Source of the DNA: Bog-756 sp963730685
GTDB lineage: Bacteria > Actinomycetota > Acidimicrobiia > Acidimicrobiales > RAAP-2
Direction: 5' to 3'
Assembly (NCBI GenBank): GCA_963730685.1
Contig: CAVSSP010000004.1
Span: 868,001 to 932,000 of the forward strand
DNA: 64,000 nt
Notes under the pieces: generated by a model
What the model was told of the DNA's origin: nothing
The model's database searches: none
What the model saw: the letters and a program-made list of their open reading frames with translations, nothing else
In this document: in pieces, positions 46,295-55,178 of the stretch
Layout: the number at the start of each line of letters is the position of its first letter
How positions within the stretch are numbered: position 1 is the stretch's first letter
Made by a program: the position numbers and the translations under genes

Positions 46295-47152
46295 TCACCG
46301 GGAGCCGTCGCCGTCGCGCCGGTGCTCGACCCCCCGCCCCTCGGGGCCGCCGGGGTGGGTCGGGCGGGAGTCGTCGTTGACCAGCGCCGAACCGACCTGG
46401 TTGGCGATGGTGACGGCCACCTGGAGGCGCTCGTGGGAGACGGGCCGGCCCGGCGTGGGCGTGAGCAGGAAGTGGCCGAGGAGCCAGCCGCCCGCCCGCA
46501 CCGGCAGATCAACGTTCCGGGTGGGCAGCCCGAGGTCGGCGGTCGACCAGACCTCGCTCCCCACGGTCACGTCCCCCGCCGGGGACACCCGGGCGGTGAT
46601 GCCGGGCGGCTCACGCTCGGAGTAGCGGCAGTCCCGGAGGTCGAGCAGCTCGCGGAGCTCGCCGGACGCCGCCGCCACCACCGCCTCGGGCTCCTGCCCG
46701 GAGGCGTTCCGCTCGGTGACCGAGTGGAGCAGCGCCAGCTGGTGACGGCCCTCGCCGGCGGCGTCCCGGTAGCGCCGGCCCCGGGCCGCCAGCTCGCCGA
46801 CGGCCAGGCCCACCACCAGCAGGAGGATCTCGGTGGTGAGGTCGGCGTGGCGGCTGATCCGGAGCGAGTTGTACGGGCGGGTGAGGAAGAAGTCGAACGC
46901 GACGGCCGACACCAGCGCCGCGACCGCCGCCGCCGCCCTCCGGCCCGTGCTGGCCACGGCCACGATGACCACGACGAGGATCAGGGCGTTGTCGGCGCTG
47001 TCGAGGTGGCCCCTCCCCGGGATGAGGGCGGCGGCGGCGGCCACCGGGGCCACCACTGCCGCCAGCATGATCCACCGGTCGGTTCGCCCGGCCCCGCTGC
47101 CACCCTCGGTGGATCCACGCTGCCACTCGGTCGGTCGGATTACCGCACCCAT
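46295..47152 (-). CDS. DUF4118 membrane protein with GAF-like domain (KdpD middle part)
   Basis: 285 residues. Membrane helices: IMLAAVVAPVAAAAALI, ALILVVVIVAVASTG, AAAVAALVSAVAFDFFL and EILLLVVGLAVGELA, the four-helix DUF4118 unit of KdpD. A GAF-like soluble part follows (LALLHSVTERNASGQEPEAV; LQVAVTIANQVGSALV). There is no kinase domain. It is convergent with the KdpD sensor-only gene, so KdpD pieces are split over two strands here. Function unknown; likely a membrane sensor or partner. ATG 47152 follows AGAGGG; GTG 47167 is an alternative. Confidence 0.82.
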   Translation of the reverse strand: MGAVIRPTEWQRGSTEGGSGAGRTDRWIMLAAVVAPVAAAAALIPGRGHLDSADNALILVVVIVAVASTGRRAAAAVAALVSAVAFDFFLTRPYNSLRISRHADLTTEILLLVVGLAVGELAARGRRYRDAAGEGRHQLALLHSVTERNASGQEPEAVVAAASGELRELLDLRDCRYSEREPPGITARVSPAGDVTVGSEVWSTADLGLPTRNVDLPVRAGGWLLGHFLLTPTPGRPVSHERLQVAVTIANQVGSALVNDDSRPTHPGGPEGRGVEHRRDGDGSR

Positions 47153-47232
47153 ACCCTCTACTGTCACACGCGCGGCGTCGCCGTGGAAGTCGTATTGGCC
47201 CTCGACGCCGGGATCTGGCGCCGCTTGCTCGA

Positions 47233-47265
47233 TTTTGTTACGCCTCAGGGTCTTTTGTTACGCCT
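47233..47265. promoter_or_regulatory. 13-bp direct repeats upstream of osmC
   Basis: TTTTGTTACGCCT at 47233-47245 and 47253-47265, exactly 20 bases apart start-to-start, in the gap between the DUF4118 gene and OsmC, 74 bases before the OsmC start. Two-turn spacing suggests a regulator site. Confidence 0.45.
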
Positions 47266-47338
47266 GGAGCCATTCGTGTCCGCCGGCGCCGTTTCGGTGC
47301 TACGAAGGCTGGATGGAACATGGCACGGGGGCGACGAG

Positions 47339-47780
47339 GTGACGGCCCGCAACAAGGCGGGCCCGGTCGAGGGGGAGCATCCGATCGCCATGGTCACGCT
47401 GGTCAGCGCGGCCGGCTATCGAGGCGAGGTACGGGCCGGCCGGCACCTGCTCATCACCGACGAGGGCCCGAGCTGGGTGGAGACGACCAGGGTCCCGATC
47501 CCTACCAGCTCCTGCTGGCGGCGCTGGTCCAGTGCACGGCGGCCACCCTCCGGATGTACGCCAACCGCAAGGGTTGGGGGCTGGGAGAGCTGAAGGTCCG
47601 GGCCCGGATGCTCCGGACCGGAGACGGCGCCACCAAGGTGGAGCGGATCGAGCGGACCATCACCGTGTCCGGCGACCTCACCGAGGAGCAGAAGGCCCGC
47701 CTGGCGCGAGATCGCCGCCCGCACGCCGGTGACCAGGAGCCTCCGCGGCCGGCCTGGTCATCGACACCACCCTGTCCTGA
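47339..47780 (+). pseudogene. OsmC/Ohr-family protein; three frameshifts
   Basis: About 146 residues if repaired. Segments: GEVRAGRHLLITDEGP, ELGGDDQGPDPYQLLLAALV, QCTAATLRMYANRKGWGL (the conserved cysteine) and LRGGLVIDTTLS. OsmC proteins reduce organic hydroperoxides using paired cysteines; the second cysteine is not obvious, so the activity is uncertain. A base is missing near 47467-47471, and extra bases lie near 47704-47708 and at CC 47749-47750. GTG 47339 is used. Confidence 0.82.
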
Positions 47781-47829
47781 CCGGCGCCCACCACGGTCGT
47801 CGCCCGGCGTCCGTCCGGCGGGCCGGCGG

Positions 47830-48597
47830 TCAGCGCAGGTTGAGTCCGCCGTCGACGATCACCACCTCGCCGGTCACGTAGGCCGAGCGGGCCAGGCCGA
47901 GGATCACTTCGGCCACGTCGTCCGGGGTGGCGGTCCGCTGCAGCGGTGCCTGGGCCGTCACGAACTGGCGCACGAACTCCCAGTCCTCGGTCCACGGGGT
48001 GTCGACCAGCCCGGGGGCCACCGCGTTGACCCGGATGTCGGGGCCCAAGGTGTTGGCCAGCAGCCTGGTCATGTGGCTCACCGCCGCCTTCGAGCACGCG
48101 TAGGGGATCGAGCTCCCGGTGGGCCGCTCGCCGGCCACCGAGGACACGTTGATGACCTGCCCGCGGCCCGAGGCCCGCAGATGGTCGACGGCCGCCACCG
48201 TCACCTGCCAGGTGCCGATGACGTTGACGTCGAAGATGCGTCGCCAGACGTCGGGGGAGGCCGCCTCGAGGTCCCCGTGGGAGATGACCTCAGTGGTCCC
48301 GGCGTTGTTGACCAGGATGTCCAGCCGACCGTGGCGGGCGACCACCTGATCGATGAGCGCCTGGGCCTGGGCCTGGTCGGCCACGTCGGCCCGCACGTAA
48401 CTGGCATCGGGAAGTTCGACGGCCAGGGCCTGCCCCGCGTCAACCGACGTCGAGGAGTTGATCACCACGGTGGCGCCGAGGTTGGCGAACCTGCGGGCGG
48501 TGGCCGCACCGATCCCCGAGGACGATCCCGTGATGAGGACGGTGTGCCCTCCGAAGGGCGGCACTCGGCCGGAAGGGGACGGGGCGGACTCGGACAT
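47830..48597 (-). CDS. short-chain dehydrogenase/reductase (SDR)
   Basis: 255 residues. Cofactor motif TGSSSGIGAATARRF, NNAGTTE, serine in NVSSVAGERP, YxxxK as YACSKAAV, and C-terminal IVDGGLNLR. Typical NAD(P)-dependent oxidoreductase of the FabG-like group; substrate unknown. ATG 48597 opens 39 bases from the start of the divergent FAH gene, so the two share a short promoter region. Confidence 0.93.
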   Translation of the reverse strand: MSESAPSPSGRVPPFGGHTVLITGSSSGIGAATARRFANLGATVVINSSTSVDAGQALAVELPDASYVRADVADQAQAQALIDQVVARHGRLDILVNNAGTTEVISHGDLEAASPDVWRRIFDVNVIGTWQVTVAAVDHLRASGRGQVINVSSVAGERPTGSSIPYACSKAAVSHMTRLLANTLGPDIRVNAVAPGLVDTPWTEDWEFVRQFVTAQAPLQRTATPDDVAEVILGLARSAYVTGEVVIVDGGLNLR

Positions 48598-48636
48598 GGG
48601 TCGAGTGTAGGACCGGGCGTGCCCTAAGTTCTGGCT

Positions 48637-49521
48637 GTGCGACTCGTGAGCATGTTCGACGCCGTGCCGAAGACCGGCCTCGTGGTCGGGGACGAGGTGG
48701 TGGACCTCACCGATCCGCTCATCGGCCTCCCCGCCGGGATGCTGGCGTTGCTGTCGCTGGGTGCCGACGCGCGACCGGCGCTGGAACAGGCGGTATCGAC
48801 CGGTGCCCGCCGGATCCCACTGGAGGGGGCGCCACTGGTCGCACCGGTGCCCCGGCCCCCGTCCTTCGTGGCCATCGCCCGCAACTACGACGCCCACATC
48901 GACGAGCTCGGACACGACCGGCCGGAGTTCCAGACCTGGTTCTCCAAGCAGCCCACGTGCGTCGTCGGCCCGGGCGCCGCCATCGAGGTGCCGCGGGTCT
49001 CCTCCGCGGTGGACTTCGAGGGGGAGCTGGGCATGGTCATCGGGCGCCGCGCCCGACACGTGCCGGCCGGGCGGGCCTTCGAGGTCGTGGCCGGGTTCAC
49101 CGTGGTCAACGACGTCAGCGTGCGGGACTGGCAGTGGCGCGCCCCCACCATGATGATGGGGAAGGGGTTCGACACCCACGGGCCGACCGGTCCGTGGATC
49201 GTCACCGCCGACGAGATCGAGGACCCCCAGGACCTGGCTGTGCGGACCAGGGTCAACGGTGAGCTGCGCCAGGACGGCCACACCTCGGACATGATCTTCA
49301 CCTGTGCCCAGATGATCGAGCACCTGTCGGCGGCGTTCACGCTGGAACCGGGGATGCTGATCTCCACCGGCACGCCGGCCGGGGTGGCGGCCGGCGAGGA
49401 GACGCCGAGATGGCTCCAGGCCGGCGACGTCGTCACCGTCACCGTCGACCGGGTCGGGGCGCTGACCAATCCGGTGGTGGACGAGCCCCCACCGGGCACG
49501 GGACTGTCGGAGCGGTGGTGA
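48637..49521 (+). CDS. fumarylacetoacetate hydrolase (FAH) family protein
   Basis: 294 residues. Metal ligands are in VDFEGELGMVIG (two Glu) and VVNDVSVRDWQW (Asp), with GKGFDTHGPTGPWIV and STGTPAGVA as further hallmarks. FAH-family enzymes cleave or decarboxylate beta-diketo acids, or isomerise hydroxymuconate-like compounds, in aromatic breakdown. GTG 48637 starts the protein at MRLVSMFD. Its stop overlaps the arfB start (GTGA). Confidence 0.92.
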   Translation: MRLVSMFDAVPKTGLVVGDEVVDLTDPLIGLPAGMLALLSLGADARPALEQAVSTGARRIPLEGAPLVAPVPRPPSFVAIARNYDAHIDELGHDRPEFQTWFSKQPTCVVGPGAAIEVPRVSSAVDFEGELGMVIGRRARHVPAGRAFEVVAGFTVVNDVSVRDWQWRAPTMMMGKGFDTHGPTGPWIVTADEIEDPQDLAVRTRVNGELRQDGHTSDMIFTCAQMIEHLSAAFTLEPGMLISTGTPAGVAAGEETPRWLQAGDVVTVTVDRVGALTNPVVDEPPPGTGLSERW

Positions 49522-49947
49522 GCGGTCCCGGCCCGGGTCGAGAAGTGGTGCGGGTCACGTCGTCGCTCAACATTCCCGTCGCCGAGCTGCAATTCCGGTT
49601 CAGCCCGAGCGGCGGACCCGGTGGACAACACGCCAACAAGGTCAACACAAGGGTGGAGCTGCGCTTCGACGTCGCCGGGTCGCCCTTCCCTCGGCCCCCG
49701 CCAGCGGGCCCGGCTGCTCGAACGGGTCGGACCCGAGATCCGGGTGGTGGCCGACGACGAGCGGTCCCAGGTCCGCAACCGCCAGCTGGCCGTGGACCGG
49801 TTCCGCGACCGGATGGCCGCCGCCCTCCACGTCGACAAGCCCCGCCGGCCGACCCGGCCGTCCCGGGGGGCCAAGGAGCGGCGGCTCGAGGCGAAGCGCC
49901 ACCTCTCCGAGCGGAAGCGAAACCGGCGCCCCGACTTCGACGAGTAG
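49518..49947 (+). CDS. arfB: ArfB-type peptidyl-tRNA hydrolase, one frameshift
   Basis: About 142 residues after repair. The catalytic GGQ is in FSPSGGPGGQHANKVNTRVE, and a basic C-terminal tail (KERRLEAKRHLSERKRNRRP) enters the mRNA channel in this family. ArfB rescues stalled ribosomes. The break is at TT 49686-49687; dropping one base gives SPSLGPRQRARLLE. The start overlaps the FAH stop by four bases, so it is coupled to that unrelated gene. Confidence 0.88.
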
Positions 49948-49970
49948 GGGCGGGCCGTTCCGGTGCCGGC

Positions 49971-50790
49971 TCAGACCGCCTGACGGTCGGACTCGGGCGG
50001 ATCCTCCCAGGCCGAATCGAGGAACTCGGCGATCTCCCCGGTGAGCCGACCGGGATTGACCCTCAGTTCGAGCACCGAGTTGGCCTGCAGCAGTCGGCCG
50101 TCGGGCAGCCGCTTGGCCAACTGCTCGGCATCGTGGAACGGGTGGATCCGGTCGACCTGGTGTCCGATCACCAGGACGGGCATGTCCATGGCAACCCGCT
50201 GGCCGACCGTGGGTGCGATCGGGCCGGCCAGGATGCCGTGGAGCACGGCGGCCGTCTCCACCGGATCGTTGGACAGGGTGTTCATCACGCTGTCCAACGG
50301 ACCGAGTCCCGTACGGGGCAGGTGGCGGAACAGGCTGGCGACCCGGGTGACGACCGGCCGGGCGAAGTGGACGGCCAAGAGCATGGGGATGAAGGTCATG
50401 GCCGCGGCCGGCAGTGCCCACTCGAGGACGGGCATCTCGACGACGAGGCCCTGCACCCGCTCGGGTGCCTGGGCCGCCACCAGCAGGCTCACGTTGCCGC
50501 CGAGGGACACGCCCCCGACCACGGCTCGGTCGATGCCGAGGTGGTCGAGGAGGTTCACCACATGGCGGGCGTAGGTGTCCATCCGGTGGAACGAGGCGCG
50601 CTGGGGCTTGTCGGACAGCCCGTGGCCCGGGAGGTCCAGCAGGACAATCTTGAATCCCCGCTCGGCCAGGTCGACCGCCAACCGCCGGTTCATGTTGGAG
50701 TCCATCAGGATCCCGTGCATGAACACCAGCACCTTCGGACCCGTGACCGTGGATCTCGTAGTAGAGGCTGAGCCCGCCGGTGTCGAACAT
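49971..50790 (-). CDS. alpha/beta hydrolase, one frameshift
   Basis: About 272 residues after repair. MFDTGGLSLYYEIHGHG leads into VLVFMHGILMDSNMNRRLAV; the nucleophile elbow is GGVSLGGN, with VLVIGHQVDRIHPFHDAE carrying the catalytic Asp/His region. The break is at CCC 50740-50742, one extra base. ATG 50790 is the best start; in-frame ATGs at 50925 and 50928 would add a Ser/Pro/Arg-rich tail that overlaps the nitrilase end. Substrate unknown. Confidence 0.82.
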
Positions 50791-50893
50791 GCCGACCTCG
50801 AACGGGCTCGAGGTGGCGCGCCCGGGATGTCCCTCGGCTCTGGCCCCCGACCGGCTCTCCGGCCGGCTCTCCGGCTGACTCGCCGATGACCCG

Positions 50894-51793
50894 TCAGGAC
50901 TCGGATCCGGTCGTGCCCCTCTCATCATCACGGGGCCAACGGTACGCTCCCGGGCGGCGATTTGCCAGGACCGGCAGTTGGCGACGGATGTGTCGCTGTC
51001 GCTCGCGGTCGAGGTCCGCCACCACCACACCGGGGGTGGGGTCGGTCCGTTCACCGAGCACCGACCCCCACGGGTCGACGATCATCGAGTGCCCGTGGCA
51101 CGCCGGCATCCCCGGCGGCAGCACGCCCACCTGACCGGCGCCGATCACGAACACCTGGTTCTCGACGGCGCGGGCCCGGAGCAGGAGCGCCCAGTGGTCG
51201 GGGCCGGTGACGGCGGTGAACGCCGACGGCACGGCGAACACGGTGGCACCGCGGAGGGCCATGATGCGGTACATCTCGGGGAACCGGAGGTCGTAGCAGA
51301 CCGACAGGCCGAGTATGGCGTCCTCGACCCCGCTGGGGTCGGACGCGTCGGCCAGGGAGGCCACCGACAACCGGGTTCCCGGCGTGACGGTGGCCGACTC
51401 GCAGAAGTCGGCGTCCCCGAGCGTGACGTCGAAGAGGTGGATCTTGCGGTAGACGGCCCGGACCGAACCCGAGTCGTCGACCAGGCAGCTGGTGTTCGAG
51501 ATCCGGGCCGGGAGGCCTGGCCGGCCGGGGCCGTCACCGGACTCGGGGAACGAGCCGGCCAGCACGTGGATCTGCAGCCGGCGGGCCAGTGCCGCCGCCC
51601 ACGTCACCGTGGGGCCGTCGAGCCGTTCGGCATGGCTCCGCAGGTGGTCCGGGCTGCCCGCCACCGAGAAGTACTCCGGCAGGACCACCAGTCGGGCCCC
51701 CGCCGCGGCCGCTTCTTCGACCAGGGCCCCGGCGGCGTCGAGGTTCAACTGCCGGTCGGGGCCTGCCGTAGTCTGGACCGCAGCCACGCGCAT
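50894..51793 (-). CDS. carbon-nitrogen hydrolase (nitrilase superfamily)
   Basis: 299 residues. The Glu-Lys-Cys triad is complete: E40 (VVLPEYFS), K117 (VYRKIHLFD) and C166 (LSVCYDLRFPE). The NIT2/omega-amidase and deaminated-glutathione amidase group has this RFPE pattern, so hydrolysis of a small amide is likely. ATG 51793 lies 32 bases from the start of the divergent hydrolase. Confidence 0.93.
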   Translation of the reverse strand: MRVAAVQTTAGPDRQLNLDAAGALVEEAAAAGARLVVLPEYFSVAGSPDHLRSHAERLDGPTVTWAAALARRLQIHVLAGSFPESGDGPGRPGLPARISNTSCLVDDSGSVRAVYRKIHLFDVTLGDADFCESATVTPGTRLSVASLADASDPSGVEDAILGLSVCYDLRFPEMYRIMALRGATVFAVPSAFTAVTGPDHWALLLRARAVENQVFVIGAGQVGVLPPGMPACHGHSMIVDPWGSVLGERTDPTPGVVVADLDRERQRHIRRQLPVLANRRPGAYRWPRDDERGTTGSES

Positions 51794-51825
51794 GGCACAG
51801 GGTACGCCCGTGCACCGCCGTGGCG

Positions 51826-53100
51826 ATGTCCTCCACCACAGAAATGGGCGCCGTGTCCTTCGAAGACTCCGACGTAGTCCGCAGCGCCATCCGGGTGGAG
51901 GGCTTCCGCGACGATGAGTTCAACTACCAACTCATCCGTGCCCTCGGCGTGGCCGACTACGGGGGCTCCACGGTGGGGGAGTGTCTCGCCGTGGTCGCCG
52001 AGATCGCCGACGGCAGCCCCGAGAGTTGGGCCGGGGCCTTCGAGCGCCTGGCCGACCGGGTCGAGGGCCGGGGCCGTGCCTGCCTCGAGCGGGGACGGCG
52101 GGTCAGCGGTCGGGACCACCTCCTGCGGGCGTCCACGTACCACCGCACGGCCGAGTACTACGCCGACGGGGTGAGCGGCCGGTCCCTCCGGATGGGTGAG
52201 CGGAGCCAGGCCTGTTTCACCGATGCGGCCGGACTGTTCGACCCCCCGATCGAACTGGTCGATGTCCCCTTCGACGGGGGAGCGCTCCCCGGGTACCTGG
52301 TGCGGCCGGTCAACGCCAGCCGGGGTGACGCCGGCGGGAGGCTTCCGACCCTCATCGGGGTGGGCGGGTTCGACTCCAGCGCCGAGGAGCTCTACTTCCA
52401 TCTCGGGGCGCCGGGGGCGGAGCGGGGATGGAACGTCTTCGTCTTCGACGGCCCGGGCCAGCCCGGCGCCATGCGCCGCCATCCGACCATGACGTTCCGC
52501 CCCGACTATGAGGTGCCCATCGGCGCCGTCATCGACCATCTGTGCCGGCGGCCCGACGTCGACCCCGACCGGTTGGCACTGGCCGGCCAGAGCTTCGGCT
52601 CGTACTTCGCGGCGAGGAGTGCAGCCACCGACGACCGGGTCCGGGCACTGGTGGCCGATCCGCCGGTACTCGACATGAGCCGATACATGGAGGCGTGGGT
52701 GGGCTCCGACGTCTTCCGGATGAAGCGTGACGTCCGTCCCGAGGACGTGATCGGCGTTCCCGAGGACCTGATGCCCCGCCAGATGCAGTGGGGGATCGCC
52801 GCCATCTGCTCACGCTTCGGGGTCCCGTCGTTCCACGCCTGGCGGGACGCCATCGCCGCGTACCGTCTCGACGGGCTGGCCCCTTCGATCGTGTGCCCGT
52901 CACTGGCCATGATCGGCGATCGAGAGGGCGCCGAGCCGATGGCCCAGTTCGACGCCTTCGTCACCCAGGTCGGCGGGACGGTCACCCCGGTGGTCTTCCA
53001 CCCCGACGACGGCGCCTCGACCCACTGCCAGTCCGACAACATCCGCCTCTCGGCCCAGATCACCTTCGACTGGTTGGACGATCGGTTCGACGGGGCCTGA
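51826..53100 (+). CDS. alpha/beta hydrolase with N-terminal helical domain (DHPON-hydrolase-like)
   Basis: About 424 residues. The first 130 residues are a helical lid (ECLAVVAEIADGSPESWAGA; RDHLLRASTYHRTAEYY), followed by PLPTLIGVGGFDSS-like core, the nucleophile elbow LAGQSFGSYFAARS and the acidic residue in MIGDREGAEP; HCQSDN holds the likely histidine. This layout resembles 2,6-dihydroxypseudooxynicotine hydrolase, a C-C bond hydrolase. Substrate is not known. ATG 51826 is preferred; GTG 51820 is six bases earlier. Confidence 0.85.
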   Translation: MSSTTEMGAVSFEDSDVVRSAIRVEGFRDDEFNYQLIRALGVADYGGSTVGECLAVVAEIADGSPESWAGAFERLADRVEGRGRACLERGRRVSGRDHLLRASTYHRTAEYYADGVSGRSLRMGERSQACFTDAAGLFDPPIELVDVPFDGGALPGYLVRPVNASRGDAGGRLPTLIGVGGFDSSAEELYFHLGAPGAERGWNVFVFDGPGQPGAMRRHPTMTFRPDYEVPIGAVIDHLCRRPDVDPDRLALAGQSFGSYFAARSAATDDRVRALVADPPVLDMSRYMEAWVGSDVFRMKRDVRPEDVIGVPEDLMPRQMQWGIAAICSRFGVPSFHAWRDAIAAYRLDGLAPSIVCPSLAMIGDREGAEPMAQFDAFVTQVGGTVTPVVFHPDDGASTHCQSDNIRLSAQITFDWLDDRFDGA

Positions 53101-53113
53101 AGCGACCGGGGGG

Positions 53114-53796
53114 TTACAGCCCGAGCTTGCGGGAGCAGGCCGGCCACTGCCCCCACCCGCTCCGTGCTTGCAGGCGCTGGGCGGCCTGGTCCTGGACGGC
53201 CGGACTGGCCTGGTTCGGCAGTCCGGGGTAGCCCAGTCCGTGCCAGGTGGCGGCGGAGAACTGGTAGGCACCGTAGTAGCCGTTGCCGGTGTCGATGGCG
53301 TAGTCGCCGCCGGACTCGCACTGACGGAGCTCGGCCCAGACCCCCGGTGCCGTGCCCGGAGCGGTCACCGGCACCAGTGTGGTGGGGACCTCCAGCGCCG
53401 GAGGCACCGGTGCGGTGGTGGTCGTGGTGGTGGATGGCGTGGTGACCGGCGGTGCGGCGACCGGCGGCGGGGTGACCGGCGCGGTGGGGGGGAGGGAGTG
53501 GGGCCGGTGGCCGAAGGTGGGGTGACGGAGGGGGCGAGCGAGGACAGGGCGACGGTGAGCCCACCCGGTGGCGTGGCCGTGTTCGCCGAGTCGACGGGGG
53601 TCACGACCGGCTCGGCCAACAGGTCGAGGACCAGCCGGGATCCGACCTGGGCGGCGGTCTCGCCGGCCGGGCGCGTCGGGTGCGCGGTCGACTGGTCGAC
53701 CGCGGCCGTCGAGATACCCGAGAACTGGATGGTCACCACGGTGACGGCGACGGCCGCGGCAGCGACCGAGACGATGGTGGTGCGGTGCTTGCGCAT
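53114..53796 (-). CDS. Rpf-like secreted lysozyme-fold protein, one frameshift
   Basis: About 227 residues after repair. An N-terminal membrane/signal segment (TIVSVAAAAVAVTVVTIQFSG), a Pro/Thr/Ser-rich linker, then the resuscitation-promoting-factor domain: VWAELRQCESGGDYAIDTGN with the catalytic glutamate, GAYQFSAATWHGLGYPG and GWGQWPACSRKLGL. Rpf proteins cut peptidoglycan and wake dormant cells. The break is in the seven-G run 53486-53492 (one base missing). ATG 53796 follows GAGGAG. A TATAAT -10 with two palindromes lies about 290 bases upstream. Confidence 0.88.
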
Positions 53797-54150
53797 GGAG
53801 CGCGACTCCTCAACGACGCGTGAGCCGGACGGACTCGAGGGGTGCAGCGGGATGCGGGCAACCGTCGGGATCGCATTCGACTCGCGAGACGATGCCGGAA
53901 AGGGCAGTGGGCTCTGGACGTTCGGTGAGGTCCGTACGAGGTGCAGACGGGGAACCCGGGTCAGTCAGCGTCTGGCGGCTCCGGATGGGCACTCGGCGGA
54001 TCGGTCCATGGGACGGCAAGTCACGTGCGTCGGGTCACTGTAAGTTCGCACGGCCACGGTCGGCAATCTTGTGAGCACACTAAGTGATTATATAGCCACT
54101 TAAAGTGATAATCGCCAGTCATCGACGGCCCCGGTCGGCCACAAGGCGCC
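53797..54150 (-). other. long leader region of the Rpf-like gene
   Basis: 354 bases between surE and the Rpf-like gene with no supportable coding frame. The distal part is AT-rich (promoter at 54078-54107), leaving an untranslated leader of about 280 bases. Many rpf genes have a c-di-AMP (ydaO) riboswitch here, but its GGGGUGAAUC-type core is not found; GAGTCCGTC then GGCTCACG near 53820-53838 recalls only its 3' end. Confidence 0.5.
54078..54107 (-). promoter_or_regulatory. TATAAT promoter element between two palindromes
   Basis: On the minus strand TATAAT (54092-54087) lies between CACTT-T-AAGTG (54107-54097) and CACT-T-AGTG (54086-54078). The ATCACTT half repeats at 21-base spacing, two DNA turns. 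No -35 box is clear. This looks like a repressor- or activator-controlled promoter for the Rpf-like gene. Confidence 0.5.
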
Positions 54151-55017
54151 TCATGCGGTCCCGGCGATGGAGTGGCCGAAGGTGGCCAAGGCGTCGGCCA
54201 GGGCCTGCCGCCCCAGATCGGACCGGTCCTCGTGGACGCCGAGGAGGGGCGTGAGCGAGGCCCACCCGTCGGCCAGCAGGGCGGCATCCGTGCCCACCTC
54301 CACCTCGGCCTGCTCGGCCAGACGGTCGGCGGCCGCCCCCATCCCGCGCAGGGTGAGTGTGATCGACCTCGAGGTGGTGTCGATCGGGTTGCCCGCCACC
54401 GGCTCGGCCGTGTGCTCGGGCCGGACCGCCCGGATGAGCCCGACCGTGCCCAGGGTCCCGTGGCGGAGCCCCCGGAGTGCGGTGAGCGGCACGGCCGGCG
54501 TATTGAGGTTGAGGACCGTGGCCGGGGCGCACGTGGCCAGGACCGGCACGAGGGTGGCGGCCAGCGACACCGGCGTCTCCCATGGCACGGGCTCGCTGCC
54601 CCAGGCGATGCTGACCGCCAGCCCTCGGATATTGAATTGCGCGGCCGTGAGGGTGGCGCCGACGGTGCCGGAGTGGAGCGCCGACCGGCCGGCGTTGGTG
54701 CCGTGGTTGATGCCCGAGACCACGAGGTCGGGTTTCGGGCCGAATCCCTCGATGCAGGCCAGGATCACGGCCAGCGCGGGAGGACCGTCGATGCCGTAGG
54801 TGGGGATGTCGCCCAGGCCGGGGATCTCCACCGTCTCATAGGGGATGGACTCGCGTTCGTAGACCGCACCCACCGCGGCACCGGCGCCGCTGTGGTCGAC
54901 CAGGGGCGCCACCACGACCAGCTCGTGCCGGCCGGCGAAGCGGTCACGGAGCCCGCGGGCCAGGGCAGCGATCCCCGGGGCGAAGACGCCGTCGTCGTTG
55001 GTGATCAGGATTCGCAT
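54151..55017 (-). CDS. surE: 5'/3'-nucleotidase SurE
   Basis: 288 residues. Metal site TNDDG (6-10), VSGINHGTNAGRSALHSGTV and VSIAWGSEPVPWE match SurE, a metal-dependent phosphatase that removes phosphate from nucleoside monophosphates in stress and stationary phase. The C-terminal third is longer than in E. coli. Start ATG 55017. It diverges from the aldose epimerase. Confidence 0.93.
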   Translation of the reverse strand: MRILITNDDGVFAPGIAALARGLRDRFAGRHELVVVAPLVDHSGAGAAVGAVYERESIPYETVEIPGLGDIPTYGIDGPPALAVILACIEGFGPKPDLVVSGINHGTNAGRSALHSGTVGATLTAAQFNIRGLAVSIAWGSEPVPWETPVSLAATLVPVLATCAPATVLNLNTPAVPLTALRGLRHGTLGTVGLIRAVRPEHTAEPVAGNPIDTTSRSITLTLRGMGAAADRLAEQAEVEVGTDAALLADGWASLTPLLGVHEDRSDLGRQALADALATFGHSIAGTA

Positions 55018-55178
55018 GGAGGGTGCTCCGATCGGGCGCGAGGGGCTCCACGCAGCCGAAACGGGGCCGTAGGGCGTGGATCGGGGTCGATTCGTCGGGC
55101 CATCCGGCCGTCATCGCCTACCATACCGGTCGGCGTACCGACCCCACGGGTGCCGGTGGCTGGACCGACGAGACGATC

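Noticed and set aside
53797..53960. c-di-AMP (ydaO) riboswitch in the Rpf-like leader
   Set aside because: Only a loose resemblance at the 3' end (GAGTCCGTC, GGCTCACG); the conserved GGGGUGAAUC-type core and paired arms were not found.
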